DNA of 64,000 bases from the NCBI RefSeq assembly GCF_027409185.1, contig NC_084462.1, forward strand, positions 87,964,179 to 88,028,178, in the 5' to 3' direction. A program made the translations under genes and the position numbers. The notes under the pieces were generated by a model that was given only the letters and a program-made list of their open reading frames with translations, had not been told where the DNA came from and ran no database searches. Source of the stretch: Cynocephalus volans. Taxonomy: Eukaryota; Chordata; Mammalia; Dermoptera; Cynocephalidae. Positions 1 through 9,012 of this stretch are shown piece by piece (the first letter of the stretch is position 1; each line of letters begins with the position of its first letter).

Positions 1-200
1 ATATCTTGGAGATATTGTAGGTTGGTTCTAGACCACCATAATAAAGCAAATATTGCAATAAAGCAAGTCACTCAATTGTTTTTGTTTCTCAGTGCATATA
101 AAAGTTAAGTTTACACTATACTATAGTCTATTAAGTGTGCAATTGCATTATGTCTAAAAAAATCACACACCTTAATTAAAAATACTTTATTGCTAAAAAA

Positions 201-226
201 TGCTAATGATCATCTGATCATTAGCA
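201..226. repeat. perfect 12-bp-arm hairpin in Tigger
   Basis: TGCTAATGATCA, a TC spacer, then its exact reverse complement. The Tigger consensus as I recall it runs from the first arm almost directly into the following CTTCAGC sequence, so the second arm looks like an extra local inverted copy. Confidence 0.75.
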
Positions 227-676
227 TCAACCTTCAGCAAGTCATAATCTTTTTGCTGGAGGAGGATCTTGCTTCGTGTCGATGGCTGCTAACCAATCAG
301 GGTGATGGTTGCTAAAGGTTGGCCTGGCTGTGGCAATTTTTAAAAATAAGACAACAACGAAGTTTGCTGCACTTATTGACTCTTCTTTTCACGAAAGATT
401 TCTCTGTAGCATGTGATGCTGCTTGATAGCATTTTACTCACAGTAGAACTTCTTCCAAAACTGGAATCCTCTCAAACCCTACCACTGCTTTATCAACTTT
501 ATGTAATATTCTAAATCCTTTGTCATCATTTCAAAAATGTTTACAGCATCTTCACCAGGTGCAGATTCCATCTCAAGAAACACTTTCTTTGCTCATCCAT
601 AAGAAGCAACTCCTCATCCATTAAAGTTTTATCATGAGATTGCAGCAATTCAGTCACATTTTCAGGCTCTACTTCT

Positions 677-797
677 TTTTGTTTGTTGGTGTGTGTGTGG
701 TTTTTTTTTGGCAGCTGGCCAGTATGAGATCTGAACCCTTGACCCCGGTGCTACCAGCACCATGCTCTAACCAAGTAAGCTAGCTGGCCAGCCCCTT
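677..797 (-). mobile_element. tRNA-Ile SINE monomer inside Tigger
   Basis: Reverse complement of a tRNA-Ile-like body (GAGCTAACTGGCCAGC type end) with a T-rich tail on the left. The flanks CAGGCTCTACTTCT (663-676) and CAAGCTCCACTTCT (798-811) are an imperfect 14-bp target-site duplication, and Tigger similarity resumes exactly after it. Confidence 0.88.
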
Positions 798-1158
798 CAA
801 GCTCCACTTCTAACTACAATTTTGTTACTATTTACATCACATCTGCAGTTACCTCCTCCACTGAAGTCTTGAACCCCTCAAAGTCATCCATGTAGGCTGG
901 AATCAACTTCTGCTAACCTCCTATTAATGTTGATATTTTGGCCTCCTCCCATGAATCACAAAGTTCTTAATAGCATTTAGAATGGTGAATCCTTTCCAGA
1001 AAGTTTTCCCTTGCCCAGATCCATCAGAGGAATCACTATTTATGGCGATAGCCTTATGAAATGTATTTCTTAAATAATAAAATTGAAAGTTATTACTCCT
1101 TGATCCATAGGCTGCAGAATGAATGCTGTGTTAGCAGGCATGGAAACAACATTAATCT

Positions 1159-1284
1159 TGGCTAGCTAGTTAGCTCAATTGGTTAGAGCATGGTGCTGAT
1201 AATGCAAAGGTCCAGAGTTTGACCCTATATTGGCTAGCTGCCAAAACCAAACCAAACTCAAACAAAAACCCCCACAACACAATA
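1159..1284 (+). mobile_element. tRNA-Ile SINE monomer inside Tigger
   Basis: Contains TTAGCTCAATTGGTTAGAGC, the D-arm/A-box region of tRNA-Ile, then a degenerate B box and an A/C-rich tail. A perfect 15-bp duplication (AAACAACATTAATCT, 1144-1158 and 1285-1299) flanks it, and the Tigger reading is continuous across it. Confidence 0.92.
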
Positions 1285-1575
1285 AAACAACATTAATCTC
1301 CTCATACATTTCCATCACAGCTCTTAGGTAACTAGGTGCATTGTCAACAAACAGTTATATTTTGAAAGGAATCTTTTTCTGAGCAGTAGGTTTCAACAGT
1401 GGGCTTATTCAGTAAATCATGCTGTAAACAGATGTGCTGTCATCCAGGTTTTGTTGTTCCTTCTGTAGAGTACAGAGTAGATTTAGCATCATTCTTAAGG
1501 GCCCTAGGATTTTCAGAATGGTACATTAGCATTGGCTTCACCTTAAGGTCACCAGCTGCATGAATGAAGTATGCC

Positions 1576-2876
1576 TGTATTTGACTGTTTTGACCTATCA
1601 AAATGACATTTCATATGGTTCGACCTGCTATTTTTGTGTACAGAGATCTTAAGGCTGAAAATTACTTCATATTTTTCTAAGGGTCTCACAAACATTCTCG
1701 CTCTTATTCCATTCTTTTTCTGTTGCCCTCTATCAAGGCTGCAAGTTCAAGTCACAAGATTACATAGGTATGTATTGTTTTTACTCCTTTGGGGAGGAGA
1801 ATTGGACAGGAAAGGGTGAGTGTCCCCTCAGTGGCAAGGGAGACATTCATTTCGAGACTTCCTAATGCAGACAAAACATTCAGAACTGGCTAAAGGTGTT
1901 TTAAAAATTTGTAAATTTGTGCCATATGGGTGCATAATTTGGCTCTTTGAATTTCAGCTCATGCCTCCCACCCTCCCCTGCAATGACACTGGTATCTGAT
2001 AGTTCTTAAGGGTTCAGTCCCTTGAGTGTATAATGATAACAATAATAGATGTTATTATAGTTATTATAATAATAATAGATGTTATTATTTTGGCCAGGGT
2101 CCTGGCCAAACCTTGGAGACATCCGGAGAAACATGGAATAATTTGGGATTATTTGGGGTCATTGTTTCAGTGTGACAAAAAAGATTGATTTCTTAGGTTT
2201 GAATGTGCTGATATTTTTGCTCTAACCAAGTAGCTTATCAACAGAGAACTCAGATTTTAATGTCTCTCCTGCCATCACTAGATCCAATGAGGAGGAAGGG
2301 GGAACATCTCCTGCCCAAGGGAGAATAAGCTAAAAGAAGCTTTTATTTCTTCCAGGGTAAAGTGCACGCTAAAGAGTGAAGAGAAGGGGGGTGGATTCAT
2401 CCTGGCAGCCTGTCGGTTTGGAGGGGATGGGATTGGGAGAGAAGAATGGTAAGTATGGTAACAGGCCATAGGAGGCTCAACAGCCACTGCAGGGACAGAA
2501 GGAAGTATCCTGTTACACCTGGCTGCCCTCAAACTGAGGGTCAGGAGCTGTTTCTTTTATGTGACTTAGCTGGGTATAATCTTGTTCATAACTTGGGGCT
2601 ACTAGACTCCAAACAATGTAGGGTACAGGCTGGTGACCAAAGAGAGAAAGCCTCATTATTAGATAGCATTTGTTTGGAGGTCCCCAAAGTTGATTTCCCT
2701 CCCCTCCCCTGCCCACCAGGCATTCCACCCACACAGCAGGATTGAGCCCATGGTAAACACAGGTTCAGTGTTTGGACTGAGGTTAGGGGTAGGCTAGGGG
2801 AGGAGACCTACCTCTAATATTTTGCGGGCCCAGTACACAAGTACAAATGGAGGCTCATATACCCCATATATAAATA
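1576..2876. other. unassigned noncoding stretch
   Basis: No recognisable gene. 2028-2090 is an AT-rich patch in which AATAATAGATGTTATTA-like units recur. 2270-2760 is purine-rich and moderately GC with short overlapping open frames on both strands and no coding character. It may be old unique sequence or a repeat I do not recognise. Confidence 0.5.
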
Positions 2877-2958
2877 TGAGGGGTCTTCAAAAAGTTCATG
2901 CAAAGATTCATATTATCTTTCAATTCCATTTTTCCATGAACTTTTTGAAGTACCCTCA
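2877..2958. mobile_element. palindromic MITE (mariner-like), copy 1
   Basis: Ends read GAGGGGTCTTCAAAAAGTTC and its near reverse complement GAACTTTTTGAAGTACCCTC, and the whole unit of about 80 bp folds back on itself. The flanks are TA-rich. The same unit recurs eight more times in the window. Size, fold-back form and TA flanks fit a Tc1/mariner-derived MITE; I cannot give the family name. Confidence 0.8.
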
Positions 2959-3348
2959 CATTTAAAAGTTATAAGACAACCTAGCAAACTGTTACAATGT
3001 GTTCCATCCTCTGCATTCACAAATACACTTTCATAATAAAAAACTGAAAAATAAGTGTTAAGTCATGGTATTTATGCAACTGAAGGCCAGCAAAATATTA
3101 AGGACCAAGTGTATTTAATTATTACTGTGCATATCTGGGTGTCTGGTTGATAGTTCAGTAATGTCTGAATTAGTATAAAAATGAAGACCTATACGATTAA
3201 AATATTTTATATTTACTTCATTAAATTTATTTTCTTACTTTCACTTCAGCAAAGTATTAACTATATTGTTATAATAAACATTTTTTACAAAGTTATAATT
3301 TGTTTTTTCTTAAGTCATGATATAGGATTTAAAAGTAGACTATAAGGG
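2959..3348. other. AT-rich unassigned stretch
   Basis: Low-complexity AT-rich sequence with no gene and no repeat I can assign. Confidence 0.5.
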
Positions 3349-3428
3349 TCTGGCCAGTTAGCTCAGTTGGTTAGAGCCCAGCCTTATAACACCATAGCGG
3401 CCAGCTGCCACAAAAAAAAAGAAAAAAA
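3349..3428 (+). mobile_element. tRNA-Ile SINE monomer, internally shortened
   Basis: Carries CAGTTAGCTCAGTTGGTTAG and the CCAGCTGCCA 3' end followed by an A-rich tail, but the B-box region between them is deleted. Confidence 0.85.
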
Positions 3429-3659
3429 ATGTAACTGTAAATGTAGTGTATAGAATTTGAATATATTTCCATCAAAAATGTAAATAAATAAATGTAAGAA
3501 ATTTAAAAATTTAAATTTAATGCTTTAAAAGTTATTTTGTTTAGAATATTTAAAATTATTAAAATTAAGTCAAAATACAAATTATAAAATTGGAAACTTA
3601 ATCAAATGTATTTGAATAAAGCTTAAAATGTAAGTTTTTAAAAAATGTAATTAAATCTT

Positions 3660-3810
3660 TTTTTTTTTTTTTTTTTTTTTTTTTTCCGGTGACCGGCGCT
3701 CAGCCAGGGAGTGCACTGATCATCCTTATATAGGATCTGAACCCGCGGCGGCAGGAGCGTCGCCGCGCTGCTAGCGCAGCACGCTACCGAGTGCGCCACG
3801 GGCTCAGCCC
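3660..3810 (-). mobile_element. dimeric tRNA-derived SINE, GC-rich subtype
   Basis: Starts with a T run (poly-A on the minus strand) and ends GGGCTCAGCCC. It contains GGAGCGTCGCCGCGCT, the reverse of the GC-rich block seen in the young SINE subtype at 21601, 56635 and 58330. A perfect 14-bp duplication (TGTAATTAAATCTT, 3646-3659 and 3811-3824) flanks it. Confidence 0.93.
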
Positions 3811-3824
3811 TGTAATTAAATCTT

Positions 3825-4273
3825 ATTACATTTTATAAAAATTAAAATATTCATAATTTTAACATTCGAAATCCATCTAGTTGCCATTATGAAGAATCAG
3901 TATCATGCTTCACACATGTCCAGACCTACACATTTTGAAATTTAAGAGTAATGAGTTGTTTTATATTCCAAAATATACTCAGGCACCACCTGAAACTCTG
4001 GTAGCAAATATTATGCTAATTCGTTAGTACCCCTAGAACTACCAGTTGGAACATGAAGAGAAAATATGAATGAACAGTGAGTATCGACGTTTGACACTAT
4101 TATATTGGAATATAATATTTTATTGTGCAAGAATCTTTTGCATTCTTGATATCTGAGAGGAAGAATTTGACAAGTTAATTATTTTGACTTTTCTTTTGCC
4201 TAACATTACTATCACACAAATTCTTTTTGTATTCTAGAGCAGTATTTATCGCTGAAGTTAGTAGCAGTACAAT
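3825..4273. other. unassigned AT-rich stretch
   Basis: No gene or named repeat recognised. Confidence 0.5.
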
Positions 4274-4383
4274 TAGGATAACCAACCATTCCAGTGTGCT
4301 CAGGATTGGAGGCTTTCCTGGGATGCAGGACTGTTAGTGCTAAAGTCATGAGTCCTAGGCAAACTAGGACGTTGGTTATCCTA
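4274..4383. mobile_element. short DNA transposon with terminal inverted repeats
   Basis: TAGGATAACCAAC at the left is mirrored exactly by GTTGGTTATCCTA at 4371-4383, and the interior is partly self-complementary. It resembles the small nonautonomous MER53-type group, but the family name is uncertain. Confidence 0.65.
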
Positions 4384-4701
4384 CACCCTTATATGGCAAT
4401 GGTTCTCAATTTGTAATCTGGGGATCCTATAATGTCCCCAATTTCATTTTGGAGATCCATAAGGTCAAAACTATTTTCATAATAATACTAAGACATAATT
4501 TGTCCTTTCACTTTTATTCTCTTACAAATATGCAGTGGAATTTTCTCGAGGATGTATGATGTATGAAATTCTAACAAATCGAATGCAGAAGCAGATGAGA
4601 ATGCATTTGGGTTCTACTAAGCCAGACAATGAAGAGATTTGCAAAAAATGTGAAACAATGTCACTATTCTCCCTAATTTTTGTTTGTTTGGGAAAATAGT
4701 T

Positions 4702-5049
4702 TTTTCTTTTTCTTTTGGCAGCTGGATAGCAGGGGGAACCAAACCCTTGACCTTGGATTACAAGGCCAGGCTTTAATCAACTGAGCTAACTGGCCAGCCT
4801 GCTTTTTTTTTTTTAAGGAGTTGTTATTTTATTTTCTTGGCAGATGGCCGGTATAGGGATCTGAACCTTTGACCTTGGTGTTACAGCATCACGCTCTCAT
4901 CAACTGAGCTAACCGGCCAGCCCAAAGGAATTTTTAAAAAAATATATATATTTATTTATTTTTTTGTGGCTCACTTGTAGGGAGATCAAAATCCTTGACC
5001 TTGGTGTTATCAACATGTCACTCTAACCCAACTGAGCTAACTGGCTAGT
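4702..5049 (-). mobile_element. array of three tRNA-Ile SINE monomers
   Basis: Three minus-strand monomers lie head to tail, ending at about 4800, 4924 and 5049, each closing with a GAGCTAACTGGCCAGC-like end and separated by T-rich tails. The repeat GAAAATAGTT at 4692-4701 and 5050-5059 brackets the whole array, so it probably grew by SINE insertion into SINE tails, or inserted as a unit. Confidence 0.85.
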
Positions 5050-5096
5050 GAAAATAGTTATTGTTCATAAGAATATATTATTTATGTTAACATGTA

Positions 5097-5825
5097 TGAC
5101 TAATAAAAATATATATTTGGTCTTTTCTCCTGGTTCTTGACACAGAGTTCCTAGAACTCTTGTAATTAATTACCTGAGTGATAGGGGTGCTAGGAGCATC
5201 TTTTGTTATAATATTTAGTCTTAGTCCCCAGTTGGTTCCTAAGTTTCTAAGGAACCAACTGGAATCTCCAGAGTAATAAAGAGTGTCTTTTTGTTTGTTA
5301 ATGAGATGACTGGTGGCTGGGGTCCCTAGACAGTTCTAGGTTGGGAGCTGGTTACCAGAAAGACTAAAGCATGATTAGCAGGTTGGGACTTCTAGTCCCA
5401 TCCTCTGATCTCAAGGGAGGGGAATGGGGCTGGAGATCAAGTTAATAATTGATCAGGCCTACATGATGAAGCCTCCATAAAGGTCCCTAAACTATGAGGT
5501 TCGGAGATGTTCTGGGTTAGTGAATGCATACATGTGCTGAGAGGGTAGCCCACCCGAACTCAATGTGGACACAAGCTCCTGCTCTCAGGACCCTTAAGGA
5601 CCTCTTCCTAGTACCTCTTTATCTGGCTGATTATCTGTATTCTTGTAATACATATGTAAGTAAATGTTTCCCTGAGTTTTGTAAGTTGTTATAACAAATT
5701 ACCAAACATGAGGAGGGGTTTGTGGGAATCCCCAATGTGGGAAGCCCATTGGGCAGAAGTACAGATGACAACTTTGAACTTACAATTAGCATCTGAAGTG
5801 GGGCCAGTCTTGTGGGACTGAGCCA
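5097..5825 (+). mobile_element. ERV LTR (ERVL-like), plus strand
   Basis: Begins TGACTAATAA and holds ATGATGAAGCCTCCATAAA and TAAATGTTTCCCTGAG, motifs of an old mammalian ERV LTR. ACATGTA (5090-5096) and ATATGTA (5826-5832) are the probable target duplication within the hAT element. No viral reading frame is present. The family name is uncertain, and the 3' end looks shortened. Confidence 0.65.
5228..5262. repeat. 13-bp-arm hairpin in LTR
   Basis: CCAGTTGGTTCCT, a 9-base loop, then AGGAACCAACTGG. It may be part of the LTR consensus. Confidence 0.7.
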
Positions 5826-5872
5826 ATATGTAATGGCTTTTTTTATTATTTCTAAGTGATTTAATAAATAAA

Positions 5873-5935
5873 TGTCTGGGGGCAGGAGCTATATAGGATA
5901 TCTGTGTACCTTCTCCATTTTGCCACGAACCTAAA
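5873..5935 (+). mobile_element. L1 3' UTR end fragment, plus strand
   Basis: GTGTACCTTCTCCATTTTGC with a following ACCTAAA is the inverse of TTTAGGTTCACAG...GGAGAAGGTAC at 6023-6055, the 3' end of the next L1, so two L1 3' ends face each other tail to tail. Confidence 0.65.
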
Positions 5936-5984
5936 GCTATATCTATAGATTTAACCTATATAAACAACTCTTTAGGTACCTCAA

Positions 5985-7097
5985 AAAACGTTTTTTTTAA
6001 AAGACTTTACTTTTCTACCAGTTTTAGGTTCACAGAAAAATGGAGAAGGTACAGAAATATCCCATATATTCCTGTACCTGCACATGCATAGCCTCTTCCA
6101 TTATCAGTATCCCCCACCAGAGTGGTGCATTTGTTATAACTGATGAACCTAACTGACACATCATAATCACCCAAAGTCTATAGTTTATATCAGGACTCAC
6201 TGCTGGTGTTGTACATTCTGTGGGTATAATGACATGTACCCATCATTATAGTATCATACAGAGTATTTTCACTGCCCTAAAATTCCTCTGTGTTCTACCT
6301 AGTCATCCCTCTCTCCTCCCCAACCTCTGGCAACCACTGATATTTTACTGTCTCCATAGTTTTGGCTTTTCCAGAATGTCATATAGTTGGAATCCTACAG
6401 TATGTAGAATTTTCAGATTGGTTGATTTCACTTAGTAATATACATTTAAGTTTCCTCCATGTCTTTTCATGGCTTGATAGCTCATTTCTTTTCAGAGCTT
6501 AATATATTCCATTGTCTGGATGTACCACAGTTTGTTTATCTATTCATCTACTGAAAGACATTTTGGTTGCTTCCCAGTTTTGGCAGTTATAAAGGTGCTA
6601 TAATCATCCATGTGGACATGTTTTCAGCTCATTTGGGTAAATACCAAGAATCACAAGTGCTGGGTAGTATGATGAGTATGTTTAGATTGTAAAACACTGC
6701 CAAACTGTTTTCCAAAGTGGCTATATTATTTTGTATTCCTACCAGCAATGAATGAGAGTTCCTGTTGCTCCATAATCTTGTCAGCATTTGGTGTTGTCAG
6801 TGTTCTGGATTTTGGCCATTCTAGAAGGAGGGTAGTGGTATATTATTGCTATTTTATTTGCATTTCCCTGATGACATATGATGTGGAACATCTTTTCATA
6901 TGATTACTTGCCATCTGAGTATTTTCTTTGGTGAGGTGTCTGTTTAAGTATGTGGCTCATTTTTTAATCAGGTTGTTTTTTTATTGTTGAATTTTAAGAG
7001 TTCTTTGCATATTTTAGATAAGTCCTTTATCAGATAAGCCTGTTGCAAATATTTTCTCCCAGTCTGTCACTTGTCTTTTCATTCTATGATGGCCCTC
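5985..7097 (-). mobile_element. L1 (L1M class) 3' region, minus strand
   Basis: Reads as antisense L1 3' UTR and ORF2 end: TTGGAATCCTACAGTATG, GTACCACAGTTTGTTTATC and CAAATATTTTCTCCCAGTCTG are standard antisense L1M strings. Many stops, no coding capacity. It interrupts the hAT element; GGTACCTCA (5975) and GGCCCTCA (7090) may be the worn target duplication. Confidence 0.85.
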
Positions 7098-7148
7098 AGT
7101 TTTTAAGAGTGTAAAGGGGTCTGGTGTTGAAAAGCTTGAGAACCTCTG

Positions 7149-7724
7149 CTTTGTGGCATTTGCACATACTTGCCTTTTGTTTCAAAGACAGAGCAAGAGA
7201 TGTGGAGGGAGAAGTGCTTCCTGGGAACTCAATGTGATTAATCATGAGAGTGGTTGTTTAAAGTTTCACTGGATCCTGTGTGTCAGAGACACTCCTGTGT
7301 TCTTTAAGAATTTTTTCTTTTTTTTGTGATTGTGATAATATGAGGCTCTTTACAGCATAGAGGCCCTGTTTCCTGGGCCTAATGGCAGTCCTGTAGAGGA
7401 GCAATAATAATAAAGAGAAAATTAGCTGATTAGTGATACATATTATGATCTTCACCCCAAGAACAAAAATGGTGAAACACAACCATGTGTTCCTCTTCTT
7501 CCCTTTGCTGCAGTTAAAAACAAACAAACAAACAAAAAAGGCATTTATCTAAGGCCATCTGAATGGGAAGAATTTGTTTCTTCCTGAATTGTACTGGAAG
7601 ATGCACAATTTAAAAAGAAAAAAGGATGCATTCTCCTCCCACTTGGGCTCCTTTGGGAGCATTGAGTTCCACGTATTTCAAATTTCAAAGTCCATTTGTG
7701 TTTACTTAGAAATTAATTAACCTA
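7149..7724. other. unassigned noncoding stretch
   Basis: No repeat or exon recognised. A short (AAAC)n patch lies near 7518-7535. Confidence 0.5.
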
Positions 7725-7895
7725 GGGCTAGCCCGTGGCTCCCTCGGGAGAGTGCGATGATGATAACACCAAGGCCACAGGTTCGGATCCCATATAGGGA
7801 TGGCTGGTTGGCTCACTTGGGAGTGTGGTGCTGACAGCACCAAGTCAAGGGTTAAGATCCCCTTACCGGTCATCTTTAAAAAAAAAAAAAGAAGA
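7725..7895 (+). mobile_element. dimeric tRNA-Ile SINE
   Basis: Two arms: a first with GATAACACCAAGGCCACAGG and GGTTCGGATCC, a second with GACAGCACCAAG and GATCCCCTTACCGGTCA, then poly-A. A perfect 17-bp duplication (AGAAATTAATTAACCTA, 7708-7724 and 7896-7912) flanks it. Confidence 0.93.
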
Positions 7896-7926
7896 AGAAA
7901 TTAATTAACCTAATAAGAAATGAAGG

Positions 7927-8015
7927 GGCTAGCCAATTAGCTCAGGTGGTTAGAGTGCGGTTTTATAACACCAAGGTCAAGGGTTTGTATCCCCATACTG
8001 GCCAGCTGCCAAAAT
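7927..8015 (+). mobile_element. tRNA-Ile SINE monomer
   Basis: CCAATTAGCTCAGGTGGTTA, an intact-looking loop region (TTATAACACCAAGGTCAAGG) and CCAGCTGCCA with an A-rich tail to about 8085. Confidence 0.9.
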
Positions 8016-8089
8016 AATAAAAATAAGTATATATACCAACTATGTAAAATAAATATCTATAAAATGTTTAAAAAAAAAAAAAAGAAATG

Positions 8090-8275
8090 GCCAAGGACTA
8101 AAGGAGAAATCTTCAACATTTTACATGAAAAAACAGAAGAATAAATGGAGAGATATACCATGTTCTTGGATTAGAAATGAAACATTTTAAATAAAAATGT
8201 CATTTCTCTCCAAATCACATTTTGGGTGAAACGAAATTCCAATCAAAACTTGCACATTCTCTGAATCAGCAATGT
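8090..8275 (+). mobile_element. probable L1 ORF2 fragment
   Basis: ATACCATGTTCTTGGATTAG and AATTCCAATCAAAACTTG resemble the sense L1 ORF2 region. Short and diverged. Confidence 0.5.
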
Positions 8276-8943
8276 ATTATTTTTAAAATCAGGAATCTAT
8301 ATTAAGATTATTTTTACTTTTTAAAACTTAGTTCATTTTTTCCCCCCTCTAGCATTCAGGTGCCTGTATTGAAAGTATTTTTCTATAATTGTCTCTCCTG
8401 AATAGTGAATAACTTTTAAAATATGAAAGCTGCCAAGAACTAGAAATTCCTGACCTCCATCTCCCTCCACTGTCATTAATTCCTCTTGAACTTGATGTTA
8501 AATGTCCAAATGTCTTCAAAGAGATCGGAATACTGGAATGTTGCAACAAGAGTCACTAAGGCACTGACCAAACTGAGGACATCCACAATTGTACTAGTGC
8601 TGGACTTTATGGTTTGGATTCCACCTAAACAGATGTTAGTACTCACATGGTACTTGAGCAATTTCAGATGCATTGTGGATTTTAAAGGGGGTAAGTTGTG
8701 TTCTACACAACTGCAGGGACCACAAAGCCCAGAAAATGGTATAGTATTCTACTGTGTGGAAATCAGTACAACATTTCAAGATTTAGAGGACTGGAGAGTT
8801 AGAGCTTTGAAAGGAAGAAACAAAAGAAAAGCACGGATAATTTTAACAATTAGATAAGTCAAAGGAAAACTAACAAATTACAATTTTGATCCTGTCTTGG
8901 TTCAATCCTACTATGAGAATAAGGTTGACAGACTTGGGACCTC
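8276..8943. other. unassigned stretch with a 123-codon open frame
   Basis: The plus-strand open frame 8486-8857 shows no domain I recognise. An overlapping 65-codon minus frame (8476-8673) is slightly hydrophobic in the middle. No splice context, CpG or conservation evidence is visible, so both are treated as chance frames. Confidence 0.4.
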
Positions 8944-8949
8944 TAAATT

Positions 8950-9012
8950 AAAAAAAAAAAAAAAAAAAAAAATCTTTGGCCAGCCACCAAAAAAAAAAAA
9001 AAAAAAAAAAAA
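8950..9012 (+). repeat. paired poly(A) tracts with SINE tail remnant
   Basis: Two long A runs flank GGCCAGCCACC, the last bases of a SINE body. It looks like the end of a nearly fully lost SINE. Confidence 0.6.

Larger units (their letters stand above)
1..1575 (-). mobile_element. Tigger-type (TcMar) DNA transposon, decayed, cut by left edge
   Basis: The sequence follows the mammalian Tigger consensus as I know it. It opens a few bases inside the terminal repeat (GAGATATTGTAGG, then repeated AATAAAGCAA motifs). It continues with the antisense of the transposase reading frame. No long open frame survives on the minus strand, so it is a dead copy. Two SINEs interrupt it. The right end is lost near 1575, where similarity stops. 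Confidence 0.85.
4397..7148. mobile_element. nonautonomous hAT-Charlie transposon split by later insertions
   Basis: Terminal repeats CAATGGTTCTCAAT (start) and TTGAGAACCTCTG (end) are inverted copies. The hAT sequence can be followed in five blocks: about 4397-4701, 5050-5096, 5828-5872, 5934-5984 and 7098-7148, adding up to about 500 bp, a normal size for such elements. Between the blocks sit a SINE cluster, an ERV LTR, an L1 3' end and a longer L1. The 8-bp flanking duplication is only weakly preserved. Confidence 0.7.

Noticed and set aside
1159..1284. tRNA-Ile genes at the SINE loci
   Set aside because: tRNA folds are degenerate, A tails and target duplications are present, and the sequences are multicopy: they are SINEs, not tRNA genes.
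4702..5049. Array of spaced similar repeats as a CRISPR
   Set aside because: The repeats are about 100-bp SINEs with T tails, not short identical repeats with unique spacers, and the DNA is mammalian.
8476..8857. Opposed open frames of 123 and 65 codons
   Set aside because: No domain, no splice or promoter context, and mutual overlap on both strands; chance is the simpler reading.
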